Part shown: positions 1 through 5,718 of the stretch, piece by piece
How positions within the stretch are numbered: position 1 is the stretch's first letter
Layout of the letters: the number at the start of each line of letters is the position of its first letter
Notes under the pieces: generated by a model
The model's database searches: none
Seen by the model: only the letters and a program-made list of their open reading frames with translations
Told to the model about the DNA's origin: nothing
Position numbers and translations under genes: made by a program
NCBI GenBank assembly: GCA_003509805.1
Contig: DOMV01000057.1
Span: 11,761-18,862 of the forward strand
DNA from: Planctomycetaceae bacterium
Lineage (GTDB): Bacteria > Planctomycetota > Planctomycetia > Pirellulales > Thermoguttaceae
Reading direction: 5' to 3'
Length of the DNA: 7,102 bases

Positions 1-33
1 GAGGATTATCATGCCGTTTACAGTATAACCGGA
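1..33 (+). repeat. Leader repeat, copy 1 (31/33 identical to 3873-3905)
   Basis: Bases 1-33 match 3873-3905 with two substitutions, at 22 (A versus G) and 30 (C versus A). Weaker similarity continues to an ATG at 43, which corresponds to the ATG at 3921 with a 6-nt length difference. Both copies contain a five-codon frame MPFTV-stop (here 11-28). The copy begins at the window edge, so its true left end is unknown. Confidence 0.75.
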
Positions 34-258
34 TTATCGATAATGCTGTGAAAGATCAAAAAAAATGAAAAAACGCTGAAATCGATACAACCGGCTTGCC
101 GATAAGAACTCCACGAGGGAAGAACTCTTTTTGAACACGACGGGTTCTTTCACGAAAAAACGATCGGTCCCGAACGGGAAAATAGGCGATGTCTTTCGCC
201 ACCTTGAGGCCGACCTTCCGGAGAACAGGGTTGTTCGTACCATTTAGGAGTGAAAGAG
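1..258. other. Upstream intergenic region, no convincing gene
   Basis: No frame here gives a protein I would defend. The stretch opens with a 33-bp leader-like repeat that recurs at 3873 (own entry). An A-rich segment follows at 55-73, with tiny start-stop frames such as ATG at 65 followed by TGA at 77. That frame continues open to TAG at 245 with LADKNSTREEL-like content. A shared 11-mer (GCTTGCCGATA at 94-104 and 3962-3972) lies at nearly the same distance from both leader copies, so the region could be the decayed start of a paralogue of the 3921 gene. No confident promoter for the gene at 259 was found. Confidence 0.5.
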
Positions 259-585
259 ATGCAAGTCAAAGTTTATACCCCCAGGCTCATCGAGATCGCA
301 AGCGAGTATCTTCCCGCCTTGGCAAAGCGTGCCGCGGACAGCTTGGGTGAACGGGCGAACGAAGTATCGGCGACCCGCGGACACCTGGTCCGCCAGGCGG
401 TTCAGGACGGTCTGCTTCGCGAGTTCGATGAGTTGGTCGGTGAAGACGGCACGGTCGATCTGGTATGCGACCCCGGGATGGAGATCCCGCTTGAGCTGGA
501 AAATCGTACCCTTACGTTGACTGAACTGCTTGAAGCCCTTCATTACAAACGGACTTGGGCCGAAATGAAAAGCGACGCGGCTTGA
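259..585 (+). CDS. Hypothetical protein, 108 aa
   Basis: I do not recognise this protein. It is a soluble-looking chain of 108 residues with no signal peptide or membrane segment. Residues 1-60 look helical (IEIASEYLPALAKRAADS, then HLVRQAVQDGLLREFDELV). A short turn- and strand-like segment follows around residues 62-82 (VDLVCDPGMEIPLELE), then a second helix at 86-105. The ATG at 259 is preferred because TAGGAG (245-250) sits 8 nt upstream. A GTG at 250 would add three residues but overlaps that ribosome binding site and has none of its own. The next gene starts 61 bp downstream on the same strand, so the two are probably cotranscribed. The balanced composition and ribosome binding site support it as real; function is unknown. 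Confidence 0.75.
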   Translation: MQVKVYTPRLIEIASEYLPALAKRAADSLGERANEVSATRGHLVRQAVQDGLLREFDELVGEDGTVDLVCDPGMEIPLELENRTLTLTELLEALHYKRTWAEMKSDAA

Positions 586-636
586 GGATGATTGACCGTT
601 CACCGTCGGGCATTGTGGCGCGGGTTTTCCCGATTC

Positions 637-641
637 GGAGG
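637..641 (+). promoter_or_regulatory. Shine-Dalgarno site of the 647 gene
   Basis: GGAGG lies 5 nt before the ATG at 647. It is one of the few clear Shine-Dalgarno sequences ahead of a gene here, and it fixes the start of the repeat-rich protein. Confidence 0.7.
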
Positions 642-646
642 TTCCC

Positions 647-1861
647 ATGAACGTTTTTTCCACACAACCGGATTTGTGCAAAGGCGCGGGTGTGCCGGGC
701 GTGGGCGATTTTCCCGCCCTGCGGTGCGGAACCGGGGAAGCGACGTCCCTGGAGAGGCCGGAAGAAACGGTGGTGGCCGAAACGGTTGTGGCAGACATGG
801 TTGTGGCAGACATGGTTGTGGCAGACATGGTTGTGGCAGACATGGTTGTGGCAGACATGGCCGTTTCTTCAAAAGACCAAAATGATTCCCCGCTTGATTC
901 CCGGACCGGTTCCCCGTGTGCCGGGGAGGGGCTCGTGCATCCCGCGGTGTCGTGCGTCGGAGAACCGCTTGAAGAGCCGACGGAGACCGCCGTACCGGTG
1001 GAAGACGTCGTTGCGACGAGCGATGCGACGGACACTGTGACAAACACGGCGACCTCGAAGATCGATCCCGCCGTTTCGATTTCCTTCGAATCGTACCGGG
1101 AGGAAGGAATCGCTCATTTCTTTGCCAATGAACACCGCGCTTTCCACCCTACCGGCAGTGGTCGGGCATCGGGGGCTTCAGGAAGTTCATTGGTCGTCGG
1201 TTCCCAACACGCCAAGCCGATAGTCAGACCGTCGGCGGCGTTTCGCGGAGCCGTGGCAAGAAAGAGCGATTCCGGCCTCGACCGGCCTGAAAACGCCCGA
1301 TCAAAAGGGACGGTTTCGGCAAAAGAGACGGTTTGCGCAATGTCGTTTCGAGACACGTCGTTCCGTGATGCGTCATGTCAAGATGCCTCGTGTCAAGATA
1401 CTGCGTGTCAAGGCGTGTCGAAACGGGATCCGCGGACGAACGGAATGGGCGATTCCCTGCCGTTTCCCGATGGTTTTTTGAATGCCGACCCGTTGCGGAA
1501 CGGTTTGGTTCCGAATGGTCCGGCTCCGGACGACCGGGTTCTGGCGCACGCCTTCGAGCAATCGGCCTGCGGCCTTTCCCGGAAAGACCGTGTCAAAATG
1601 CGCACGATCGGTCTCGCCGCGGAAAAAAGCCGGTTGAAAAAGCGTACGACGATGCAAGACGCTTCGGATATGTCGGGGATCACGTTGCCTATCATTCGGT
1701 TGGCGGACGGCGACATCGACCTTTCCGATCCGCCGAAAACGCGACGACGCGACCCGGAAGAGAATTACGCCGACCCGAATCTTTTATGCCTGATCGACGT
1801 TTGGCCGACCCTGCCCCGTCGTGTCCGCGACGCCGTAATGACCATGATCCGCGTCGGTTGA
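647..1861 (+). CDS. Low-complexity repeat protein with conserved-looking C-terminal tail, 404 aa
   Basis: No enzyme family is recognisable. Residues 1-310 are poorly ordered and rich in Ser, Thr, Asp, Gly and Pro. They contain two pentapeptide arrays: ETVVA/DMVVA at residues 40-74 and SFRDT/SCQDA-type units at residues 233-262. Just before the second array is a duplicated hexapeptide, KGTVSA then KETVCA (220-231). From about residue 311 the sequence becomes regular. A basic helix (KDRVKMRTIGLAAEKSRLKKR) comes first, then ITLPIIRLADGDIDLSDPP, and finally a helix containing LIDVWPTLPRRVRDAVMTMI up to the terminus. Similar 'WPxLPxxxRxxI' tails occur, from memory, at the end of hypothetical planctomycete proteins; I cannot verify this here. 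There is no signal peptide and no membrane segment. The start is supported by GGAGG at 637-641. The C-terminal tail is probably the functional part and the rest a fast-evolving linker. Confidence 0.75.
   Translation: MNVFSTQPDLCKGAGVPGVGDFPALRCGTGEATSLERPEETVVAETVVADMVVADMVVADMVVADMVVADMAVSSKDQNDSPLDSRTGSPCAGEGLVHPAVSCVGEPLEEPTETAVPVEDVVATSDATDTVTNTATSKIDPAVSISFESYREEGIAHFFANEHRAFHPTGSGRASGASGSSLVVGSQHAKPIVRPSAAFRGAVARKSDSGLDRPENARSKGTVSAKETVCAMSFRDTSFRDASCQDASCQDTACQGVSKRDPRTNGMGDSLPFPDGFLNADPLRNGLVPNGPAPDDRVLAHAFEQSACGLSRKDRVKMRTIGLAAEKSRLKKRTTMQDASDMSGITLPIIRLADGDIDLSDPPKTRRRDPEENYADPNLLCLIDVWPTLPRRVRDAVMTMIRVG
764..868 (+). repeat. 15-bp in-frame tandem repeat, 7 units
   Basis: Seven consecutive 15-bp units encode ETVVA, ETVVA, four DMVVA, then DMAVS. 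The four central units (794-808, 809-823, 824-838, 839-853) are identical at the DNA level (GACATGGTTGTGGCA), which points to recent expansion. The outer units have diverged. Because 15 is a multiple of three, gain or loss of units keeps the reading frame. Confidence 0.95.
1343..1432 (+). repeat. Degenerate 15-bp in-frame repeat, 6 units
   Basis: Six 15-bp units encode SFRDT, SFRDA, SCQDA, SCQDT, ACQGV and SKRDP. They are clearly related in phase and pattern but have diverged at the DNA level, so the array is older than the one at 764-868 in the same gene. An 18-bp duplication (1304-1339, KGTVSA/KETVCA) lies just upstream. Confidence 0.8.
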
Positions 1862-2068
1862 AACACGCCGGAATCGCGACCGAGGCATCACGGTCCCGGG
1901 CATTCTTCCGCGTGCGGGACATTCGGGCATTCGCATTTTTCCGTCCCGCCGGCGACGATACGGCGCGGGGAACTCTCCCAAAACGTTTGTGTCCGGGAAA
2001 ACCGGTCTGTCCCCGGTCCGCCGAACGGCGTGAAAAGACCGCTGGAAAAGACGACTTGAAAAGGCGCC

Positions 2069-2098
2069 TTGAAAAGAAAGGGGGAATCATGGTATACT
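2069..2098 (+). promoter_or_regulatory. Sigma-70-like promoter upstream of the acyltransferase/kinase pair
   Basis: TTGAAA (2069-2074) is separated by 18 nt from TATACT (2093-2098), and TGG directly before TATACT gives an extended -10. The -35 matches five of six consensus bases and the -10 also five. Transcription would begin near 2105 and read into the acyltransferase at 2286, leaving about 180 nt of untranslated leader. The element overlaps the ATG of the possible 39-codon frame, so that frame could not be read from this start site. Confidence 0.55.
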
Positions 2099-2208
2099 GG
2101 AAACCGTTGGAATTCCCCGAAGCCGACATTCAGGAAGCCCGTCTTCCGGAGGACCGTGTGGTCTCCAGGAGGGCGGCCGGACGGAAAACCCAACCGGCTT
2201 TGGTCTAA
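2089..2208 (+). CDS. Possible small protein, 39 aa
   Basis: The ATG at 2089 is preceded by AGGGGG (2079-2084) at a workable spacing. It opens a frame starting MVYWKPLEFPEADIQEARLP and ending with QPALV at TAA 2208. The sequence is hydrophilic, with an acidic first half and a basic second half (SRRAAGRK), and I do not recognise it. Against it, the ATG falls inside a good promoter whose transcript would start downstream of it. The frame is also the tail of a longer open stretch that elsewhere shadows the 647 gene. The two readings compete, and I favour the promoter. Confidence 0.25.
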   Translation: MVYWKPLEFPEADIQEARLPEDRVVSRRAAGRKTQPALV

Positions 2209-2285
2209 ACCGGTGTTGATGCTCGGTCAAACAAAACCACCGAAGACTTTCCCGGCCTTTCAGGCGTTCCTCCCGGTTCTCCTTC

Positions 2286-2918
2286 ATGCTTAACGCCGTC
2301 GTCCGACACCTGTTCATCCTGTTGACGAAAATCCTGACCGGGGCGAGTGTCCGATGGGTCGACTGCGCGCCGGATACGTGCCAGCGGGTTTACTTCGCCA
2401 ACCACACCTCGCACCTGGATGCGCTGGTGGTCTGGGCGTCGCTGCCCGCGGATATTCGGGAACGGACCCGGATGGTCGCCGCGAAAGATTATTGGGACGC
2501 CGGACCGGTTCGCCGCCATATTTCGAAAAACGTGTTCAACGCGATCCTGATCGACCGGGAAAACATCAGTATCAAAAACACGCCGGTCAAGGTCATGATG
2601 GATGAAATGGAAGAGCGGTTTTCGATCATCATGTTCCCCGAAGGGGGCCGTTCGGAGGGAGAAGAAGTCGGTCCCTTCAAAAGCGGATTGTATTATCTCG
2701 CGAAAAAACGCCCCGATCTCGAACTGATCCCGGTTTGCCTCGACAACATGAACCGGATCCTGCCGCGCGGCCGGACGTTGCCGGTCCTCATGCTTTCCCG
2801 GGTCGTGTTCGGCCCCCCGATTTGGCTCGAACAGGGAGAAAGCAAGGAAAAATTCCTCGACCGGACCAGGGAAGCGATTCTGAAATTAAAAGAAAACTGG
2901 AACAATAATGACGGGTAA
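2286..2918 (+). CDS. PlsC-type 1-acylglycerol-3-phosphate acyltransferase family protein, 210 aa
   Basis: This belongs to the lysophosphatidate acyltransferase (PlsC/LPLAT) family. Members transfer a fatty acyl group from acyl-ACP or acyl-CoA to a lysophospholipid or related acceptor at the inner face of the cytoplasmic membrane. Motif I is NHTSHLD, giving the H-x4-D pair His40 and Asp45. Motif III is FPEGGRSEG (residues 117-125), with Glu119, Gly120 and Arg122. LIPVCLDN (147-154) fits the last motif. The N-terminus (LFILLTKIL) is mildly hydrophobic and could associate with the membrane. At 210 residues it is slightly shorter than typical PlsC. No Shine-Dalgarno precedes the ATG at 2286. The kinase overlaps its 3' end by 11 nt, suggesting translational coupling. 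The family assignment is firm; the acceptor is not known, and glycerolipid, ornithine-lipid or other acceptors are all possible. Confidence 0.88.
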   Translation: MLNAVVRHLFILLTKILTGASVRWVDCAPDTCQRVYFANHTSHLDALVVWASLPADIRERTRMVAAKDYWDAGPVRRHISKNVFNAILIDRENISIKNTPVKVMMDEMEERFSIIMFPEGGRSEGEEVGPFKSGLYYLAKKRPDLELIPVCLDNMNRILPRGRTLPVLMLSRVVFGPPIWLEQGESKEKFLDRTREAILKLKENWNNNDG

Positions 2919-3732
2919 CGCCATGTTTGCGAACGCCGCCGGGCCGGAAACACGGACACAAGAGAAGGAAAAACCGTTCGTGTCGCCCTGCGTTCCCGAT
3001 GTTTCCTGTATTCCCGATGCCCCTTGCTCTTCCGGTCCTCTCCCACCGGCGCTTTCGGAACGACTGGAACGGGAAAAGATCGACGCCTTGGCCGAATTCG
3101 CCGCCGGAATCGGGCACGAACTGAACAATCCGCTCGCGATCATCAACGGTCATGCGCAACTGATGCTCCGCGAGAGCGACGATCCGGCGCGGCGCCGCTC
3201 CCTGGCAACCATGATCGCACAGGTCCGCAGAGCTTATGAAATGATCGCCGACATCCGCCTTTTCGCCCGGCCGCCGCAACCGGAGGTCGAAACGTGCGAG
3301 TTGGTCGCGTTGCTTCGATCGGCAGTCGGGACGGAAAGCTCTTTCGTCGAGGAAGGCGACATCACGTTCGTTTTGCACGTGGAATCGCCGGAGCTTTCGG
3401 TCGTTTCCGATCCGGTGCAGTTGCGGGTCGTGCTGGGGGCGCTGCTCAAAAACGCGCGGGAATCCATGCGACGTGGAACGGTCCGGGTCACATGCGGTCG
3501 GGATGCGGAAAACCGGCCTTTTTTTGCCGTGGAAGACGACGGTCCCGGGATTCCGGAAGATGTTCGCCCGCTTATTTTTTGCCCGTATTTCAGCGGCCGG
3601 CAGGCGGGTCGCGGACTCGGCTTCGGTCTTGCGAAAGCCTGGCGGATCATGCAGCAACTCGGTGGAACGATCTGGGTCGAACCCGTTCGACCACACGGTT
3701 CCCGGTTTATCGTCGTCCTGCCGGCGGCCTGA
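2908..3732 (+). CDS. Soluble two-component sensor histidine kinase, 274 aa
   Basis: This is a cytoplasmic histidine kinase with no transmembrane segment and no recognisable PAS, GAF or HAMP sensor domain. Residues 1-48 are a low-complexity linker with a twofold C-x-P-D repeat (Cys28, Cys34, Cys40). The dimerisation domain holds the H-box AGIGHELNNPLAI with phospho-acceptor His70. The ATPase domain follows: N-box LLKNARES with Asn182, G1 box EDDGPGIP (209-216), F-box-like FCPYFSG (224-230) and G2 box GRGLGFGLAKAW (234-245). All key residues look present. The start at 2908 overlaps the acyltransferase stop; ATG at 2923 is an alternative that would remove five residues. No response regulator lies nearby, so its partner must be encoded elsewhere. 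The layout resembles NtrB-like soluble kinases stripped of their sensor, so input probably comes through the N-terminus or a partner protein. Confidence 0.9.
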   Translation: MTGNAMFANAAGPETRTQEKEKPFVSPCVPDVSCIPDAPCSSGPLPPALSERLEREKIDALAEFAAGIGHELNNPLAIINGHAQLMLRESDDPARRRSLATMIAQVRRAYEMIADIRLFARPPQPEVETCELVALLRSAVGTESSFVEEGDITFVLHVESPELSVVSDPVQLRVVLGALLKNARESMRRGTVRVTCGRDAENRPFFAVEDDGPGIPEDVRPLIFCPYFSGRQAGRGLGFGLAKAWRIMQQLGGTIWVEPVRPHGSRFIVVLPAA

Positions 3733-3809
3733 AAATTCACCAAACGTATACTGGAAACGCGATGAAAACGGACATTTTGGTCAAATCCGCCTGCCGCGCC
3801 CACTCGGCC

Positions 3810-3837
3810 CTGACTTCTTTTTTTGTAATGGTATAAA
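3810..3837 (+). promoter_or_regulatory. Putative promoter of the coiled-coil protein gene
   Basis: CTGACT (3810-3815) and TATAAA (3832-3837) are separated by 16 nt, and TGG directly before TATAAA makes an extended -10. Predicted transcription starts near 3844. That gives a leader of about 77 nt containing the repeated MPFTV mini-frame before the ATG at 3921. Confidence 0.45.
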
Positions 3838-3872
3838 CGGATCGTTCGAGGGGCAAGCGTTTTTGTGTGCGG

Positions 3873-3905
3873 GAGGATTATCATGCCGTTTACGGTATAA
3901 CAGGA
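3873..3905 (+). repeat. Leader repeat, copy 2
   Basis: This is the second copy of the element at 1-33 and ends 15 nt before the start codon at 3921. GGGAGG (3871-3876) sits 6 nt before the ATG of MPFTV-stop (3883-3900), an excellent ribosome binding site for a five-codon peptide. Two other readings remain open. The element could be a promoter or operator, since GAGGAT and TATAAC are 17 nt apart. It could also be coding from GTG 3867, which is in frame with the 3921 gene. Confidence 0.75.
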
Positions 3906-3920
3906 GACAGTAACGATAAA

Positions 3921-4550
3921 ATGGGCTTTTTCGATAGTATTCTCGGAAAGAAAAAGAGGACGCTTGCCGATATCCCGACCGATGAACTGAATCGGGAACG
4001 GATCATGATGGAGCAGGAACAACAGAAACTCGAAGCGGAATCGACCCGGCTGTTCCGGGAAGAAAAAACGCTGCGATCGGAATATGCGAACGCGGAAAGC
4101 GATTTGCAAAAACGTTCGATCGCCCGGAAAATTCAGGATATTCGTTGTCAGCTTGCCGGCCTTGAGACCCGGTTGACGTATTGCGGAAAAATGCTTCGCA
4201 GCGTGAACGGTTTTCTCGCCATCAAATCGAACGCCGATTTTTTCAAGCGAATGGGCGTCGGCCCCCTGATCGCGAACATGGACATCGTCGAAATCGAACG
4301 GTATATTGCCGATACGACCGTCGAGGGAACGCTTCAGCAGGAAAAGCTCGCGGCGATGCTCCAACGTCTCGACGGCGGCGCAGCCATGCTCCAGGGTATC
4401 GCCGACGATCGCGAGCTCGATGCGCTGATGGAGGAACTCGACGGCGCCCCGACGGAAGCGCCGGCAAAACAACAAACGAAACAACCGGTCGTTGCGACTG
4501 AAAAACCGGAAAAAAAGGACAAGAGGAACGAAGAGCCTCTCCCGGAATGA
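3921..4550 (+). CDS. Coiled-coil protein with ESCRT-III/Snf7-PspA-like architecture, 209 aa
   Basis: I do not recognise a named family, but the architecture is distinctive. A short amphipathic, glycine-containing start (MGFFDSILGKKKR) leads into long charged helices at about residues 22-95 (MMEQEQQKLEAESTRL, ARKIQDIRCQLAGLETRL). Next comes SNADFFKRMGVGPLIANMDIVEIERYIAD (103-131), and then an acidic helix at 162-174 (DDRELDALMEELD). The tail from about 176 is rich in Pro, Lys, Glu and Gln and looks unstructured. Eukaryotic CHMP/Snf7 proteins share this order: basic first helix, second helix, a 'MG...MDIDKVDELM' region and a terminal acidic MIM helix. Bacterial PspA and Vipp1 belong to the same superfamily. 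This is pattern resemblance only, not a computed match. There is no signal peptide. The start ATG 3921 has GGAG 14 nt upstream (3903-3906), which is long. GTG 3867 would add 18 residues, including the leader repeat. It converges with the reductase gene, with a 31-bp gap. Confidence 0.82.
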   Translation: MGFFDSILGKKKRTLADIPTDELNRERIMMEQEQQKLEAESTRLFREEKTLRSEYANAESDLQKRSIARKIQDIRCQLAGLETRLTYCGKMLRSVNGFLAIKSNADFFKRMGVGPLIANMDIVEIERYIADTTVEGTLQQEKLAAMLQRLDGGAAMLQGIADDRELDALMEELDGAPTEAPAKQQTKQPVVATEKPEKKDKRNEEPLPE

Positions 4551-4581
4551 CACCCTGTCGCAAATCGCGGTCAAAACCCGG

Positions 4582-5718
4582 TCAAACTTCGGCCAAAACC
4601 GCGTGGGCCTTGTCCAGCAAAGTCCGAATCTGAAGATGCTGCGGGCATTTCGATTCACACGCCCCGCAACGGGTGCAAGCGCTCGCCTGTCGGTCGGGGG
4701 GAAGTGACGAATAAAGGGTTTTATTCAGGAAAGCGTTTTCCGGCAAGGCCGTCATATTGTTGTACATTTCGAAGGCGGTCGGGATATCAACACCGGCCGG
4801 GCAAGGAAGGCAATAACCGCATTTCGTGCACCGGATCGGCAAGGCTTTCTTGTAAGCGGCCTGAAGTTCGTCGATCGCCTTTTTCTCTTTTTCGCCCAAG
4901 CCGCCCTGTTTTCCACGGTCGGCGATTTCGAGATTCGCTTCGACTTGTTTCATGCTCGACATGCCGCTCAAGGCCAGGGAAACTTCCGGCTTGTCCCAGA
5001 GCCAGCGGAATGCGAGATCGACCGGATTCCATTTGTTTTTCTTGCATAACCGCCCCATCTCGCCCGGCGGATTCGCCAAAACGCCGCCGAGCAGGGGTTC
5101 CATGACGATGACATGGAGCCCTTTCGAGGCCGCGTCATGGAGGCCCCGGGTCCCGGCTTGGACGGTTTCGTTGACATAGTTATACTGGATTTGGCAAAAT
5201 TCCCAGGAATCGAAGCCGTTGAGAATATCGAGGAAAACGGCGTGGGAATCGTGGAACGAAAAACCGAGGTGGGCGATCTTCCCTTGCTTTTTTTTCCGGA
5301 GCGCCCACTCGGGCAACTTCAATTTCCGGCAATTCTGCCACGAATGGGCCTGGAGATTGTGGAACAGGTAATAATCGACGCATTCGGTCCCGAGATCGGT
5401 AAGCTGTTCATCGAGAATCCGATCGGCGTCCCGGAGAGACCGGACATTCCAAAGGGGAAGTTTGGTCGCCACCATCACTTTCGAACGATATCCGTTTTTC
5501 AGGGCGGTCCCGACCACTTTTTCACTTGTCCCGCCGTGGTAAACCTTTGCGGTGTCGAGGTAATTGACCCCGGCGTCGATCGCGTGCCGCAGCATCCGGA
5601 CCGCCTCGGGACGATCAACCTTGCCGTCGGGTTTTCCATTGGTCGTCGGGAAACGCATACAACCGAAACCAAGAGCGGATACCATGGTGCCGTTGGCGCC
5701 GAATCGTCTGTATTGCAT
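4582..5718 (-). CDS. Aldo/keto reductase with two C-terminal 4Fe-4S motifs, 378 aa
   Basis: A TIM-barrel aldo/keto reductase fused to a ferredoxin-like tail; the family reduces carbonyls or runs related redox chemistry with NAD(P)H. The catalytic tetrad is visible: Asp55 and Tyr60 in NYLDTAKVYHGG, Lys86 in VATKLP and His120 in YYLFHN. The C-terminus carries two cysteine clusters. C297-x2-C300-x2-C303-x2-C306 (CTKCGYCLPCP) and C348-x2-C351-x2-C354-x3-C358 (CTRCGACESKCP) each suit a 4Fe-4S cluster. Length fits this subgroup, which is cytoplasmic and of largely uncharacterised substrate. The start at 5718 is chosen because MQYRRFGANG is the usual beginning of the barrel. The frame stays open to a GTG at 5844, but those 42 extra residues look non-homologous. 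No Shine-Dalgarno precedes 5718. The promoter at 5869-5897 gives a leader of about 145 nt. Confidence 0.93.
   Translation of the reverse strand: MQYRRFGANGTMVSALGFGCMRFPTTNGKPDGKVDRPEAVRMLRHAIDAGVNYLDTAKVYHGGTSEKVVGTALKNGYRSKVMVATKLPLWNVRSLRDADRILDEQLTDLGTECVDYYLFHNLQAHSWQNCRKLKLPEWALRKKKQGKIAHLGFSFHDSHAVFLDILNGFDSWEFCQIQYNYVNETVQAGTRGLHDAASKGLHVIVMEPLLGGVLANPPGEMGRLCKKNKWNPVDLAFRWLWDKPEVSLALSGMSSMKQVEANLEIADRGKQGGLGEKEKKAIDELQAAYKKALPIRCTKCGYCLPCPAGVDIPTAFEMYNNMTALPENAFLNKTLYSSLPPDRQASACTRCGACESKCPQHLQIRTLLDKAHAVLAEV

Larger units (their letters stand above)
1862..2285. other. Intergenic region upstream of the acyltransferase
   Basis: This 424-bp stretch has no well-supported gene. Its first 200 bases show nothing I can interpret, since the open frame across it is an Arg-rich shadow of the preceding gene. 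At 2069-2098 there is a promoter-like element and, overlapping it, a possible 39-codon frame (own entries). No hairpin followed by a T-tract was seen after 1861, so termination of the upstream unit is unexplained. Confidence 0.5.
3733..3920. other. Intergenic region with promoter and leader repeat
   Basis: This 188-bp gap contains GTATACTGGAAAC (3746-3758, also at 2092-2104), a promoter-like element at 3810-3837 and the second leader copy from 3873. A 24-codon frame, ATG 3762 to TAA 3836 (MKTDILVKSACRAHS to FFVMV), starts about 10 nt after a TATACT box. It would be a nearly leaderless small peptide, but GGAAA is a poor ribosome binding site and I do not call it as a gene. Confidence 0.5.

Noticed and set aside
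65..247. Frame with an internal TGA at 77, considered as a selenocysteine codon or pseudogene
   Set aside because: No SECIS-like hairpin was seen after the TGA and there is no good ribosome binding site. It is kept only as part of the possible decayed-paralogue argument.
764..868. CRISPR-like or regulatory repeat interpretation of the 15-bp array
   Set aside because: There are no spacers between units, and the units are whole codons inside an open frame.
244..1047. 267-codon - strand frame with MSATT repeats
   Set aside because: The repeats are the antisense reading of the 15-bp array, which is open in every frame. The + strand gene has a good ribosome binding site and a sensible C-terminal domain.
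1375..2088. Long + strand frame overlapping the 404-residue protein and running into the intergenic gap
   Set aside because: Arg/Pro-rich shadow with no start signal. Only its last 39 codons, after an ATG with AGGGGG upstream, were worth a low-confidence entry.
4526..4590. Possible terminator between the convergent genes
   Set aside because: The best hairpin (AGAGG with CCTCT near the end of the coiled-coil gene) has only five pairs and no T-tract on either strand. The later GGTCAAA repeats do not form a convincing stem.
3234..4658. 474-codon open frame on the - strand across the kinase and coiled-coil genes
   Set aside because: It is antisense to two + strand genes with clear motifs or architecture. 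Its composition (rich in Arg, Phe, Ser) is typical of a GC-driven shadow frame.
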